Assembly (NCBI RefSeq): GCF_016887565.1
Contig: NZ_CP069396.1
Location: 4,429,001 to 4,493,000 of the forward strand
Reading direction: 5' to 3'
Length of the DNA stretch: 64,000 nucleotides
Origin: Archangium violaceum
Lineage (GTDB): Bacteria > Myxococcota > Myxococcia > Myxococcales > Myxococcaceae
Positions 36,625-45,909 of the stretch are shown here, piece after piece; position 1 is the stretch's first letter, and the number at the start of each line of letters is the position of its first letter. The notes under the pieces were generated by a model that worked only from the letters and a program-made list of their open reading frames with translations, ran no database searches and was not told the DNA's origin. Made by a program: the position numbers and the translations under genes.

Positions 36625-37617
36625 ATGAGCGACCTCGAACCCCTCCAACTCCACACGACTCCCCGGTCGGGAGAGACGCTTCGGGGTGAGTTGGTCCTCC
36701 AGGCGGGAACCGCCGGGCTGGAGCGGGTCACCCGCGTGGAGATCCGCGTCCGGGGGATGCTGGAGTACGACGATGAGGGGCCGCGCCGTGAGGAGCTCCC
36801 TGGCTCGGAGTTCATCAGGGACCGGCCGCTCCGGGGAGAGCTGCGAATCCCCTTCGACCTGAACCTGCCGCGGGATGTACCTCCAAGCTACCAGGGCAAG
36901 GACGTGCGGATCTCCTGGGAGCTGAGGGCCTCCCTGCATGGGATTACTGGCACGGAGTTGATGCGGTGGAGCCGGCCCCTCCAACTCGCGCCGGGCCGGA
37001 CGACGCGTCAACCGCAGTGGATCACCCCGCGCGCACCTCGCGGCTCCTCCATGGTGGCCGCCAGCACCTGGGGATGCCTGCTCGTCCCCGTGCTGTTCTG
37101 CATCTGTCCGGGCGTGAGCGGGTTGTTCGGTCTGGGCTCGGGGCTCTCGTCTGGCGAACGGGCGGTGGGAATCATCTTCTGCCTCGTCCTGATCGCCGCG
37201 GGCGTGGGCCTCAACTTCCTGTTCTTCGGCAAGGCGCGGACGGTGTCGAAGTTCAAGGCGGCCTCCCTGATTCCCCTGGCCGAGAGCTTCCCGCTCGGCG
37301 CGACCGCGCGGCTGCGGGTCTTCCTGGAGCTCACGAAGACCTTCACCGTGCGCGGGGGCCGGATCGAGCTCTTCGCCCACGAAGAGGTCCGGAAGGTTCG
37401 TTCCATGGGGCCGGTGCCCGTTCAGCTGCCGGCGCAGCTCACCCGGGGGTGGCACCAGTTCGACGTGGAGCTCCCCATCCCCCGGGACATCCCCCCCACC
37501 TTCAGGACGCACCTGACGGCCCTTTGCACGTTGACCCTTCAGTTCGAGGGATACGAGGACATGCAGCTGAATGCCTCGGTCAAGATCGCGCCGGAGGAAC
37601 TGGACGCGGCGGGGTGA
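36625..37617 (+). CDS. arrestin-fold-like protein with central membrane hairpin
   Basis: A 330-residue protein I do not recognise as a named family. It has two halves of similar beta-rich sequence separated by two hydrophobic helices (about 145-165 and 180-205). Both halves contain an element seen in arrestin, Vps26 and Spo0M folds: LPRDVPPSYQGKDVRISWEL in the first and IPRDIPPTFRTHLTALCTL in the second, each after an FDL/FDVEL strand. Both halves would lie on the same side of the membrane. It starts 19 bp after the dsbD stop, so probably in that operon. Role unknown. Confidence 0.55.
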   Translation: MSDLEPLQLHTTPRSGETLRGELVLQAGTAGLERVTRVEIRVRGMLEYDDEGPRREELPGSEFIRDRPLRGELRIPFDLNLPRDVPPSYQGKDVRISWELRASLHGITGTELMRWSRPLQLAPGRTTRQPQWITPRAPRGSSMVAASTWGCLLVPVLFCICPGVSGLFGLGSGLSSGERAVGIIFCLVLIAAGVGLNFLFFGKARTVSKFKAASLIPLAESFPLGATARLRVFLELTKTFTVRGGRIELFAHEEVRKVRSMGPVPVQLPAQLTRGWHQFDVELPIPRDIPPTFRTHLTALCTLTLQFEGYEDMQLNASVKIAPEELDAAG

Positions 37618-37621
37618 GCGG

Positions 37622-37984
37622 CTACGCGTCGCGGTGGACGGTGTCGGGCGAGAAGGCGGGCAGGCAGATGGCGATGTACTCGGCGCCGTCGGCCTCGGGG
37701 GTGCTGTAGCGGACCCACTCGCCGGGCTCGGTCACCACGGCCTGGCCCGCGCGCACGTCCAGGTGGCCGCCCTTGTGCTCCACGCGCAGCACACCCTTGA
37801 TGACCACGGTGATTTCACGGAACTCGGGCGTCTGTCCGGGCTCCAGCCACCCGCCGGGGCTGCGCATGTGGGCGACGCTGAGCTCGGAGTGCTTCGTGTT
37901 CACCCGTCCCACGTACTCGTCGATGAGCTTGGGCTTGTTGCCCGCGGCGGTGACGCGCGTGGGGGCGGGGATGAGGGTCGGCAT
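37622..37984 (-). CDS. small cupin-domain protein
   Basis: A 120-residue single-domain cupin. Motif 1 is partly kept (PGGWLEPGQTPEFREITVVIKG) and motif 2 reads VRAGQAVVTEPGEWVRYSTP; the usual metal-binding His residues are mostly replaced, so it may bind a ligand rather than act as an oxygenase. The ATG at 37984 follows GGAGAG. It is convergent with the arrestin-like gene, whose stop is 5 bp away. Confidence 0.75.
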   Translation of the reverse strand: MPTLIPAPTRVTAAGNKPKLIDEYVGRVNTKHSELSVAHMRSPGGWLEPGQTPEFREITVVIKGVLRVEHKGGHLDVRAGQAVVTEPGEWVRYSTPEADGAEYIAICLPAFSPDTVHRDA

Positions 37985-38094
37985 GTCTCTCTCCGGGAAG
38001 GGTTGGGGGCGCGAAGCTATCAGCGCCCGGGCCTTCCCGGTGGGAAGTCCGGCGGGGGTGTCGAGTGCCACCCGCCGGGAGCCGGTCAGGGCCG

Positions 38095-40341
38095 CTACGG
38101 GGTGTCGCGGGCCACCGCCATGCCCGACGCGCCCGCGCCCCCGAGGTAATCGAGCGCCCGCTCCAGCACCTCGTCCTTGCCGGCCTTGATGCTGGTGAGG
38201 GTCGGCCTCGCGAAGACCTGGGGCCGCAGACCCACCCGCTGCAACTGGCGTCCATCCAGGTGCCGCACGTCGTGGCCGGTGAAGGTCATCGTGACGCCGC
38301 CGGGGAGCACCAGGTCCGTGAGCTCCCCGTTCGTGCCCGCGCTGGGGCTGCCGATCATCGTGGTGCCATTGGCCGCCTCGAGGAGCAGGCCCAGGTGCTC
38401 GGCCTCGCCGCTCGTCCGCTCGTCCACGAGCATCACCGTCTTGCCGCGGTACACGGGCACGCGAGCCCTGGGCAGCTCCTGGAGGAACTTGTAGCGGCCA
38501 GCGGTCTCGTCCGCCGAGACGAGGTTGCGCTCGAACACCGCTCCGTAGCGCGCCTTGCGCGTGTTGAGGTACGGCACGACGCTCGAGGCCGCCCCGTTCG
38601 GAGCGCCGCGCATGTCGAGCACGAGGGCCCGGGTGTTCTTCACCTTGTCGAAGAGGGTCGCCACCTGCGAGGCCTGCAGGCGCGTCATGTCCACGTAGGC
38701 GATGTCCCCCAGCAGCCGATAGGGCTCGCCCTTCCGGGGCTTCTGGAGCGACTTCAGGCTCCGGGTGAAGCGCACCTGCTTGACCTGTCCGCTGGAGTCG
38801 CGCACGCCCACCGTGGCCTGGGAGCCCTCGGGGCCCGCCAGCGCCCGCTCCAGCAGGCGGTGCCGCAGGTGCGCGGGGCTCGAGGCCGTCACATAGGGCT
38901 CCAGCGCCTTGATGCGTTCCGCGAGGGGCTTGCCGTCGAGCGTCTCGATGACCTGGCCCCGCATGATTCCCGGGGCGGCCTCCGCGTCCCACACCTCCAT
39001 CACCACGGGCTGGCCGTTGAGCTCCATCAGCTCGAAGGGCGCGCGCGTGCCGGAGATGCCCCGCTTGTCCAGCTCCGGGTGGCCGCGCAGGGTGGTGTGC
39101 CCGTCCTGGACGAGCCTGCTCAGCTCCGCCACCGCGAGCGCGTACTCCGCCGCGCCGTTGGCCTTCTCGAACCGGGGCAGGAACGTGGTCAGCGCCTCGT
39201 CCCAGTCCCGGTCCAGCAGGTGCTTGTACGGGTAGAAGAAGTGGATGACGTTCCAGGCGCGGAAGAGCGCGAGCAGGCGGTATTCGCGGCTGGGGTGGAG
39301 CATGTCCTCGTACTGCCGGTCCGCCTGCCACCGGGCCGGGGGCAGCAGCTCCAGGTCGCGCGCCTTGCCCTTCTTCGCCGGCTTCTTCGCCAGCTCGAGC
39401 GCCTTCTGGAGGGTCTCGTCCTTGTCGGAGCGGGCGCGCTTGGGCAGCACGGCGTCCGCGCGCATGGGGATGCCGAGCTCGCTGAGCCGCACGGACGCCG
39501 TCAGTCCGGCGCCCAGCTCCACCTGCGTCTTCTCCACCACCGCGCCGTCGTCCAGGCGGCCCTCGGTGACGATCTGCGCCAGCCCCAGGGCCTTCATGGT
39601 GAGGGCGCGGGGATCCAGGTTCGACTGGTCATCCAGCAGGAAGATGACGGGGCGCGCCTTGCCATCGCCCCTGGGGGACACGCGCTCGCCCGCGGTGGAG
39701 AGGAACGAGGTGGTGTAGCCGCTGGTGGACCGGGTCTGCGCGCGGTAGCCCGAGTGGAACACCGAGCGCTGTCCGGGGACCTCGAGCTCCTGGCTCAGCA
39801 GGAAGGGCAGCAGGTCGCCGAGCGCCTGGGACATGGCCCCCTGGGCGTCGGGCATCAGCCCGCGGGCGCGCAGATCGACGATGACGGCCTTGGCCTTGGA
39901 GATGTCCGGGCGCAGCTCCTGGATGTTGCGGCCCCGGCTGGCGCGCAGGTCCAGGACGAGCACGTCCTTGGCCTCCCAGCTGCGCAGCTCGCGGACCGGA
40001 GCGGTCGGGCCCTTCACGCCCTCCTGCTGCTCGTCGGGGCGGAGGATGCGCGTGGCGGGGTCGCGCAGCTCCTCCAACAGGTCCTGCACGGCCGCGGCGT
40101 AGGCCGCGCGATCCTTCGCGGCCTCCACCTTGGGGATGGCGGCCACCAGGGCCGCGTCCCAGTCGATGTCCTTGTAGGCGAGGTATGGGTGACGGTATCG
40201 CACCTGGCCCCACAGGCGGCCCAGGTGGGCGAGCCGCTCCTCACGGGAGGGGAGGGGCTCGGCGGGGGGAGGGGCCGCCACCGCGGTGGTGGCGGCCATG
40301 AGGCCGAGAGCCAGGATGAGCGTCGACAATGAGGTGCGCAT
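38095..40341 (-). CDS. duplicated S41-family protease with inactive first half
   Basis: A 748-residue exported protein (signal peptide STLILALGLMAATTAVAA). The C-terminal half (about 350-748) is an S41/tricorn-type tail protease: helical cap, PDZ-like region near 425-510, LVLDMRG, and the catalytic Ser644 in DERTSGEAEH with the following GSPSAGTNG. The N-terminal half (about 32-330) repeats the layout, beginning REERLAHLGRLWGQVRYRHP against REYRLLALFRAWNVIHFFYP, but the Ser position is Asn241 in LDDQSNLDP. So the first half is a pseudo-protease. Periplasmic location predicted. Substrate unknown. Not seen to be in an operon. Confidence 0.85.
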   Translation of the reverse strand: MRTSLSTLILALGLMAATTAVAAPPPAEPLPSREERLAHLGRLWGQVRYRHPYLAYKDIDWDAALVAAIPKVEAAKDRAAYAAAVQDLLEELRDPATRILRPDEQQEGVKGPTAPVRELRSWEAKDVLVLDLRASRGRNIQELRPDISKAKAVIVDLRARGLMPDAQGAMSQALGDLLPFLLSQELEVPGQRSVFHSGYRAQTRSTSGYTTSFLSTAGERVSPRGDGKARPVIFLLDDQSNLDPRALTMKALGLAQIVTEGRLDDGAVVEKTQVELGAGLTASVRLSELGIPMRADAVLPKRARSDKDETLQKALELAKKPAKKGKARDLELLPPARWQADRQYEDMLHPSREYRLLALFRAWNVIHFFYPYKHLLDRDWDEALTTFLPRFEKANGAAEYALAVAELSRLVQDGHTTLRGHPELDKRGISGTRAPFELMELNGQPVVMEVWDAEAAPGIMRGQVIETLDGKPLAERIKALEPYVTASSPAHLRHRLLERALAGPEGSQATVGVRDSSGQVKQVRFTRSLKSLQKPRKGEPYRLLGDIAYVDMTRLQASQVATLFDKVKNTRALVLDMRGAPNGAASSVVPYLNTRKARYGAVFERNLVSADETAGRYKFLQELPRARVPVYRGKTVMLVDERTSGEAEHLGLLLEAANGTTMIGSPSAGTNGELTDLVLPGGVTMTFTGHDVRHLDGRQLQRVGLRPQVFARPTLTSIKAGKDEVLERALDYLGGAGASGMAVARDTP

Positions 40342-40379
40342 GGGCCTCGTTCGTGGGGGACGTGAGGTCTGGGGCCGGA

Positions 40380-40400
40380 CGGTATCTCAACGAGATACCG
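40380..40400. promoter_or_regulatory. 9-bp inverted repeat between malG-like and S41 genes
   Basis: CGGTATCTC-AAC-GAGATACCG is a perfect 9-bp inverted repeat centred between the end of the ABC operon (stop 40442) and the S41 start (40341), all on the minus strand. It may be a terminator hairpin without U-tract for the sugar operon, or an operator for the protease gene. Confidence 0.45.
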
Positions 40401-40441
40401 CCGGCATACTGGGTGCGAGTGCGGAGTACCTGCCTGGATGC

Positions 40442-41278
40442 TCAACCCTTGACGGCGCCAGCGGTGAGGCCGGAGACGATGCGCCGCTGGAAGATGAGCA
40501 CCAGGACGATGAGTGGAACCGTCACGATGACGGAGGCGGCCATGATGAGGCCCCAGGGTAGCTCGTACTGGCTGGCCCCGCTCATCAGGGCGATGGCCAC
40601 GGGCACGGTCCGGGCCTCCTGCGACAGGGTGAAGGTGAGGGCGAAGAGGAACTCGTTCCACGCGGCGATGAAGGCCAGCAGGCCCGTCGTCACCAGCGCC
40701 GGTTTGAGCAGCGGCAGGAAGACGTGCATGCAGATGACCCAGGGCGAGGCCCCGTCCATCACCGCCGCCTCCTCCAGCTCCTTGGGCAGCTCGCGCATGA
40801 AGGTCGTCAACACCCAGACGGTGAAGGGCAGGGTGAAGAGCAGGTAGGAGAGCGTGAGCGCGGGCAGGGTGTTGTACAGGCCCAGCCAGCGCACGAGCTC
40901 GAACATGCCGGAGAGCACGGCGATCTGCGGGAACATGGAGACGGCGAGGATCATCAGCATCAACGGGGTGCGCCCGAAGAAGCGGATGCGCCCCAGGGCG
41001 AACGCCGCGGTGACCGCCAGGAAGAGCGAGATGAGCACCACCGTGGAGGCCACCACCACCGAGTTGAACAGGTTCCTGCCGAAGGGCTGCTCGGTGAAGA
41101 CGAGGACGTAGTTCTGCCAGGCGGGGTTGCGGGGCCACGCCTCCACCTCGAAGAGGGCGCTGCCCTGCTTCAGCGAGGACACCACCGCCCAGTAGAAGGG
41201 GAAGAGCGTGTAGAGGGTGATGACCACCACGAGCAGCCCGAAGGTGGCCCGGCCCAGCCAGCGAAGTGCCTTTCTCAT
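40442..41278 (-). CDS. sugar ABC transporter permease, MalG type
   Basis: A 278-residue inner-membrane permease with six helices and the EAA loop that docks the ATPase: [20 protein letters not shown], with the conserved Gly (MDGAS). It matches the CUT1 MalG/ThuG family. The ATG overlaps the stop of the MalF-type gene (ATGA), with GGAGGAGGC as ribosome site. The ATPase subunit (MalK/MsmX type) is not in the operon and must come from elsewhere. Confidence 0.93.
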   Translation of the reverse strand: MRKALRWLGRATFGLLVVVITLYTLFPFYWAVVSSLKQGSALFEVEAWPRNPAWQNYVLVFTEQPFGRNLFNSVVVASTVVLISLFLAVTAAFALGRIRFFGRTPLMLMILAVSMFPQIAVLSGMFELVRWLGLYNTLPALTLSYLLFTLPFTVWVLTTFMRELPKELEEAAVMDGASPWVICMHVFLPLLKPALVTTGLLAFIAAWNEFLFALTFTLSQEARTVPVAIALMSGASQYELPWGLIMAASVIVTVPLIVLVLIFQRRIVSGLTAGAVKG

Positions 41279-42231
41279 GCCGCCTCCTCCACCGCCGACC
41301 GTCCCAGGACGAGGTAGACCGCGGTGAACATCGCGATGACCGCGAACAGCATCGAGGCCGCCGCGGCGCCCAATCCCAACTCCTGGAACTCGAACATCTG
41401 CTGGCGCGCGTAGACGGCCATGGACATGGACTCACTGCTGTTGGTGGTGAGCACGTAGAACAGATCGAACACCCGCATGGCGTCCAGCACGCGGAAGATG
41501 ATGGCCACCAGCATGGGCCCGCGGATGAGCGGCAGGGTGACCTTGAAGAAGACGCGGATGGGGCCCGCCCCGTCCAGCTTCGCGGCCTCGTAGAGCTCGT
41601 CCGGAAGCATCTGCAGCGCCGCCAGCAGCAGCAGCGTCATGAAGGGCGTCGTCTTCCACACGTCCACGGCGATGACCGCGGCCATGGACAGCCGCGGATC
41701 CGCCGTCCAGGCGATGGGCGCATCGATGAACCCCAGGTGCAGGAACATCGCGTTGATGACGCCGTAGACGTCATGGAACATCCAGCCCCACATCCTCGCG
41801 GACACCACGGTGGGAATGGCCCACGGCACCAGCACCGCCGCCCGCAGCACGCCGCGTCCCCGGAAGCGCGTGTTGAGTGTGAGGGCGATCATCATCCCCA
41901 GCACCGTCTCCAGCGTCACCGAGATGCCCGTGAAGAAGAAGGTGTTGCGCACCGACTGCCACCAGTCCGGGTCGTCCCAGACGGTGGCGAAGTTCTCCAG
42001 GCCCACGAACTGCGGAGGCTCCGGGTTGGACAGGTTCGCGTTGGTGAAGGCGAACCAGAAGGTTCTGAGCAACGGCCAGCCGGCCACCATGCCCAGCACG
42101 ACGAGCGTGGGCAGGAGGAACAGCCACGCCGCGCGGACGCGCTGCCGGGACAGTTGGGAGACACTGGCCGGCGGCGGGGCGGGCGTGGCCGTGGCGGTGG
42201 TGGCGGCCGGGACACCACTGGGAACGCTCAC
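41275..42231 (-). CDS. sugar ABC transporter permease, MalF type
   Basis: A 318-residue CUT1 permease with about six helices and the EAA loop [20 protein letters not shown]. The Pro/Ala-rich N-terminus precedes the first helix ([20 protein letters not shown]). The GTG at 42231 overlaps the stop of the binding-protein gene as GTGA with GGAGG 6 nt upstream; a GTG at 42234 is too close to that site. Forms the membrane channel with the MalG-type subunit. Confidence 0.93.
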   Translation of the reverse strand: MSVPSGVPAATTATATPAPPPASVSQLSRQRVRAAWLFLLPTLVVLGMVAGWPLLRTFWFAFTNANLSNPEPPQFVGLENFATVWDDPDWWQSVRNTFFFTGISVTLETVLGMMIALTLNTRFRGRGVLRAAVLVPWAIPTVVSARMWGWMFHDVYGVINAMFLHLGFIDAPIAWTADPRLSMAAVIAVDVWKTTPFMTLLLLAALQMLPDELYEAAKLDGAGPIRVFFKVTLPLIRGPMLVAIIFRVLDAMRVFDLFYVLTTNSSESMSMAVYARQQMFEFQELGLGAAAASMLFAVIAMFTAVYLVLGRSAVEEAA

Positions 42232-43496
42232 CACTTACCTCCCCGACCCAGGTTCTCGAGCTTCTTCTGCAGGTCCTTCAACTTGTCCTCCGGTTTGGCC
42301 GTCTTGGACAGGACGGCGTGCACGGCGTTGCGGAACTCGGCGCTCACGCGGCTGTATTTGGCTCCCGTGACCTTCGAGGGACGCGCCACCGCGTTCGTGA
42401 ACGTCTCGAGCAGGCTGGTATAGAACGGATTGACCTTCAACACCTCCGCGTCCTTATAGAGGCTGGCGATGGTGGGATTGAAGGAGGCGACGATGGCGCG
42501 GCGCTTCTGCTCCTCGGGGCTCGTCAGGTACTTCACCAGATCCGCGGCGATCTCCGGGTGCTTGGAGTACTTGGACACCGCGAGCTGCCAGCCGCCCAGC
42601 GTGCCGGTGGACTTGCCCTCCGCGCCGCCCTTGGGCAGGGCGATCACCGCCACCTTGCCCTTGACGGGGCTGTCCGGCGCGTTGGCCAGCGCCCACGCGT
42701 AGGGCCAGTTGCGCATGAACACCGCATTGCCGGACTGGAAGACGCCGCGCGCGCCCTCCTCCTCGTAGTTGAGCACTCCCTGGGGCGAGATGGTGCCGAT
42801 CCACGAGGCCGCTGTCTTCAATGCCTCCACCGCCTTGGGGTTGTTGATGGTGACCTTCCCGTCCTCCCCGATGATGGTGCCTCCACGGAAGGAGTCGATC
42901 CACTCCAACGCGTTGCACGTCAGCGTCTCGGCCGCCTTGGCCTGGAAGACGAAGCCCTGCATCTTGTCGTTGCCCGCCTTGCGCTCGGCGTCCTGCACCG
43001 TCTTGGCCACCGTGGCCAATTCCTGCCACGTGGTGGGCGGCTTCTGCCCGTGCTTCTCCAGCAGATCCTTTCGGTAGTACAGCAGGCCCGCGTCGGTGAA
43101 CCACGGCATGGCCACCAGCTTTCCGCCTACCGTGTTGTTCTCCACGATGGCGGGAAAGTGTTGCTCGAGCACGTCCTTGGACACGTATGGCTTCAGGTCG
43201 ATGAAGTGCGCGCCCAGCAGGCCCGGCCACACCACGTCCACGCGGTAGACGTCGATGTCGGAAGCCCCCGCGGACAGCTGCTGCTGGAACATGGTGAGCT
43301 GCTCGCTCGCGTCCGTGGGGCCGCTCACCAGCTTCACTTGATGGCCCGACTTCTTCGCCCAGGCCTCAGCTCCCAGCTTGCACTGCTCGAACTCCTGCCC
43401 GACGGTGCCACACGAGATGGCCACAGTTTCCGCGGTGGCGAACGTTGGAACTGCGACGATCGTGGCGGCCGCGAGTCTCTTCAACACGTTGCGCAT
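42228..43496 (-). CDS. periplasmic sugar-binding protein of an ABC importer
   Basis: A 422-residue solute-binding protein of the CUT1 (maltose/trehalose) cluster with a cleavable signal peptide (VLKRLAAATIVAVPTFATA). Typical segments are VDVVWPGLLGAHFIDLKPYV, VGGKLVAMPWFTDAGLLYYR, AVFMRNWPYAWAL and GTLGGWQLAVSKYSKHPE. The family binds maltose, trehalose or other oligosaccharides. ATG 43496 has GGAGGGAGC before it. It is first in a three-gene operon and divergent from a LamB-like porin, which supports an alpha-glucoside substrate such as maltose, maltodextrin or trehalose. Confidence 0.92.
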   Translation of the reverse strand: MRNVLKRLAAATIVAVPTFATAETVAISCGTVGQEFEQCKLGAEAWAKKSGHQVKLVSGPTDASEQLTMFQQQLSAGASDIDVYRVDVVWPGLLGAHFIDLKPYVSKDVLEQHFPAIVENNTVGGKLVAMPWFTDAGLLYYRKDLLEKHGQKPPTTWQELATVAKTVQDAERKAGNDKMQGFVFQAKAAETLTCNALEWIDSFRGGTIIGEDGKVTINNPKAVEALKTAASWIGTISPQGVLNYEEEGARGVFQSGNAVFMRNWPYAWALANAPDSPVKGKVAVIALPKGGAEGKSTGTLGGWQLAVSKYSKHPEIAADLVKYLTSPEEQKRRAIVASFNPTIASLYKDAEVLKVNPFYTSLLETFTNAVARPSKVTGAKYSRVSAEFRNAVHAVLSKTAKPEDKLKDLQKKLENLGRGGKW

Positions 43497-43566
43497 GCTC
43501 CCTCCGGTGTTGGTTTCTGGACGCGCGGAATTTCTCTCGATCTCGCAAAAAACCCAATAGATTCGC

Positions 43567-43588
43567 ACAGTGAAGCCTGTCGCACTGT
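43567..43588. promoter_or_regulatory. candidate operator between the sugar-binding protein and LamB genes
   Basis: ACAGTG-10 bp-CACTGT is an inverted repeat with 16-bp centre spacing in the 131-bp divergent promoter region. A second, wider 9-bp inverted repeat (TCTCTCGAT 43533-43541 and ATCGAGAGA 43611-43619) brackets it. Such symmetry suits coordinate control of the divergent operons, but the regulator is not in the window. Confidence 0.35.
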
Positions 43589-43627
43589 AGGCGCCGTACC
43601 ACTCCACCCCATCGAGAGATTGACTCC

Positions 43628-45016
43628 ATGACATTTGTCGCTGTCTCCCCCCTCGCGCGCGCGTGCAGCCGCGCGTTGCTGGTGCTGTGTGCCGTTCTCC
43701 TGTCGGTCGCGCCCTCGTCGGCGAACGCGAGCCTGTTGGCGGATCGGCTGGAGCTCGTCATGTACGGCCGCGTTGGCGCCGCGTGGACGCCCTCGGGCCG
43801 CTACATCATGGGCAGGACGTTCAACCTGACGGGCAGCGCCATCGGTGGACGTCTCGAGGAAGGCGACTATCTAGAGCCCACCGTCAAGCTGCATCTGCTC
43901 GAGAAGAAGGACGAGCCGGACGCGCCCTACGTGGACATGGTGCTGACGCCGGCCATGTTCTCCACCAATGGTCTGTTCGCCAGCCTCTTGAGCAACCGCG
44001 CCGGTCCGGCCCTGCAGATCGAGCTGTTCCAGGGCTACATCGAGGCGGGCAACGTGTTGCTGCCGCGCCTTCGGGTGTGGGCCGGTGCGCGCTTCTACCG
44101 TGGCGCGGACGTGCACATCGCCGACTACTTCTACTTCAACAACCTGAGCGGGCAGGGCGCGGGCATCGCGTACGGTCCGGCCGACGTGGCGGTGCTGATG
44201 CAGTCGTCGACCGCGGGCAGCCAGTACAACTTCGACGTGGACGGTGACGGGCGGTTCGACGTCCGGCGCCAGCGCACCACGTTCGTGGGCCAGTACGTGC
44301 ACAAGGTGGAGGCCGGTCACTCGTTCCACTTCCTGGGCGAGCTGCACCTGCTGCCGGCCCTGCAGGCGCGGCTGGCGGATGGGACGGAGCGGGAGCTCAC
44401 CTCTGACTTCGGCTGGGTGCTGGGTGCCAAGGCCCACCTGGACCTGGGCAACGGCAGCTTCAACGATGTGTCGCTGCGCTATGGCAGCCGGATCGCCAAC
44501 GGCGGCCGCGGCGGTTCGCAGACGTGGGACACCTTCGGTCTGCCGAGCCTCACCGGGCAGTACTCGGATGCCTCGAGCGTGGAGGCGGTGGATCACTTCC
44601 TCTACAACTTCGGCAGCGCCCTGAGCCTCAATGCGTACGGCATCCTCCACTGGAACCGGGGTGGCAGCGGTCTGCGGACGGACAAGTCGCTGGACTTCGC
44701 CGTGGGCGCGCGCAGCACCGTGTACCTGAGCGACAACATCCACCTCATCAACGAGGCCAGCTTCCAGGGTCTGCGCCCCGGTGGCGGACCGCTGGCCACG
44801 GCGGTGAAGCTGTCGATCGCCCCCACCTTCGTTCCGACGGGACAGCGCTCCGTGTGGGCCCGGCCGCACTTCCGGATCTTCTACACGATCGCCTTCTACG
44901 ATCAGAACGCGCGCGATGCGCTCACCGCGCCCTACCTGCAGGCGGTGGCGTCGGCGGGCTCCGAGGTGCCGAGCATCGGTCACTACCTGGGTACCCGCGT
45001 GGAGTGGTGGTTCTAG
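43628..45016 (+). CDS. maltoporin-like (LamB family) carbohydrate porin
   Basis: A 462-residue outer-membrane barrel with signal peptide (ALLVLCAVLLSVAPSSANA) and terminal Trp-Phe. It carries the LamB-type constriction segment RVWAGARFYRGADVHIADYF followed by YFNNLSGQGAGIAYG. LamB forms trimeric 18-strand channels with an aromatic slide for maltodextrins. Being divergent from the CUT1 ABC genes, it probably supplies the outer-membrane step of the same uptake route. Length is near the family's 420-450. The ATG at 43628 has a poor ribosome site. Confidence 0.85.
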   Translation: MTFVAVSPLARACSRALLVLCAVLLSVAPSSANASLLADRLELVMYGRVGAAWTPSGRYIMGRTFNLTGSAIGGRLEEGDYLEPTVKLHLLEKKDEPDAPYVDMVLTPAMFSTNGLFASLLSNRAGPALQIELFQGYIEAGNVLLPRLRVWAGARFYRGADVHIADYFYFNNLSGQGAGIAYGPADVAVLMQSSTAGSQYNFDVDGDGRFDVRRQRTTFVGQYVHKVEAGHSFHFLGELHLLPALQARLADGTERELTSDFGWVLGAKAHLDLGNGSFNDVSLRYGSRIANGGRGGSQTWDTFGLPSLTGQYSDASSVEAVDHFLYNFGSALSLNAYGILHWNRGGSGLRTDKSLDFAVGARSTVYLSDNIHLINEASFQGLRPGGGPLATAVKLSIAPTFVPTGQRSVWARPHFRIFYTIAFYDQNARDALTAPYLQAVASAGSEVPSIGHYLGTRVEWWF

Positions 45017-45044
45017 CTCCACCCCGGCTGTCAGGACCGCGAGG

Positions 45045-45085
45045 GGTGTGAACGGCTTCACACCATTGGAGTGAGCCGGCTCACA
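45045..45085. promoter_or_regulatory. two palindromes of TGTGA-N6-TCACA form after the LamB gene
   Basis: GGTGTGAA-CGGC-TTCACACC (45045-45064) and the 14-bp palindrome GTGAGCCGGCTCAC (45071-45084) lie 23 bp apart between convergent genes. The first contains TGTGA-ACGGCT-TCACA, identical to the CRP half-site spacing; the second has AGTGA-GCCGGC-TCACA. The position downstream of both genes instead suggests terminator stem-loops. No U-tract. Nothing else is visible in the 233-bp gap to 45249. Confidence 0.4.
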
Positions 45086-45249
45086 GCCCTCCGGGGCGGA
45101 AGCATGAGAGGGTGCCTCTCAGAAACGAGGGCGGTGGCGCGAAGCGAGGGGGCTTGCTCCGCGAACCGGTTCAACCCTCGGGAGGCACCTCGCAGTCAAA
45201 GGGGGGAGGCGCTTCCTATTCCCGCGAGTCCGGGGGGGCCCGCGGGATT

Positions 45250-45909
45250 CTACATGGCCCGCTTCTTGGCGCCGGGGGGCTCCAGGAGGCGGGCCATGGT
45301 TTTTCGTGGCGAGTCCCGGTCGTCGTCGGGGATGCGGCCGCGGCAGGCCAGCACGCGGTCGATCATCAGCTCGTGGATGTCCTGGAGGGGGCGGGCGATG
45401 TCCTCGCCCTCGAGGACGCCGAGGGCCGCGGCGATGGCCTCCAGGGTGGACATGCCATAGGGGTGGGGCGAGCGGCGCAGGCGCCGGGTGTCCGGGGCGG
45501 GAGGAGGCAGGGCGAGCCCGGGCAGGCGGCGCAGCTCTGGCAGGCGCTGGTACATGCGCCGGGCCTGCGTCCAGTTGCCGTCCAGCACCACCAGCCGCTG
45601 GGGAGGGGGCGTGCCCGGGGGAGGCGGCTGGGCATCCGGGAAGAGGAGCCAGGTGTCCGGCGCGGCGAGCACGGAGACATCGAAGGGCGGCTGGCCCGGA
45701 GCGCCGTAGGTGAGGACGCGGCAGCGGGGCAGGGCGAGCGCGGCCAGACGCGCCGTGTTGGTGGACTTGTTGGCCTCCTTGTTGTGGCGGATGACGAGGA
45801 GGTCGGTGCGGGTGTCCACCCTGGGCACGTCGGCGCACAGGCAGAAGGCGGTGGGCAGGTAGCAGGCGGGACAGCGGCCGGAGAGATCCTCCGGGGTACG
45901 AGACCTCAT
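45250..45909 (-). CDS. DTW-domain protein (tRNA-uridine aminocarboxypropyltransferase family)
   Basis: A 219-residue DTW protein. The namesake region is LDGNWTQARRM, and the second motif SPHPYGMSTLEAIAAAL is present. The N-terminus has a Cys cluster (CPACYLPTAFCLC) that probably binds zinc. Characterised members (TapT/TuaA type) transfer a 3-amino-3-carboxypropyl group from S-adenosylmethionine to uridine in tRNA. The ATG at 45909 overlaps the stop of the upstream gene. A conserved cytosolic RNA-modification role is the best inference. Confidence 0.87.
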   Translation of the reverse strand: MRSRTPEDLSGRCPACYLPTAFCLCADVPRVDTRTDLLVIRHNKEANKSTNTARLAALALPRCRVLTYGAPGQPPFDVSVLAAPDTWLLFPDAQPPPPGTPPPQRLVVLDGNWTQARRMYQRLPELRRLPGLALPPPAPDTRRLRRSPHPYGMSTLEAIAAALGVLEGEDIARPLQDIHELMIDRVLACRGRIPDDDRDSPRKTMARLLEPPGAKKRAM

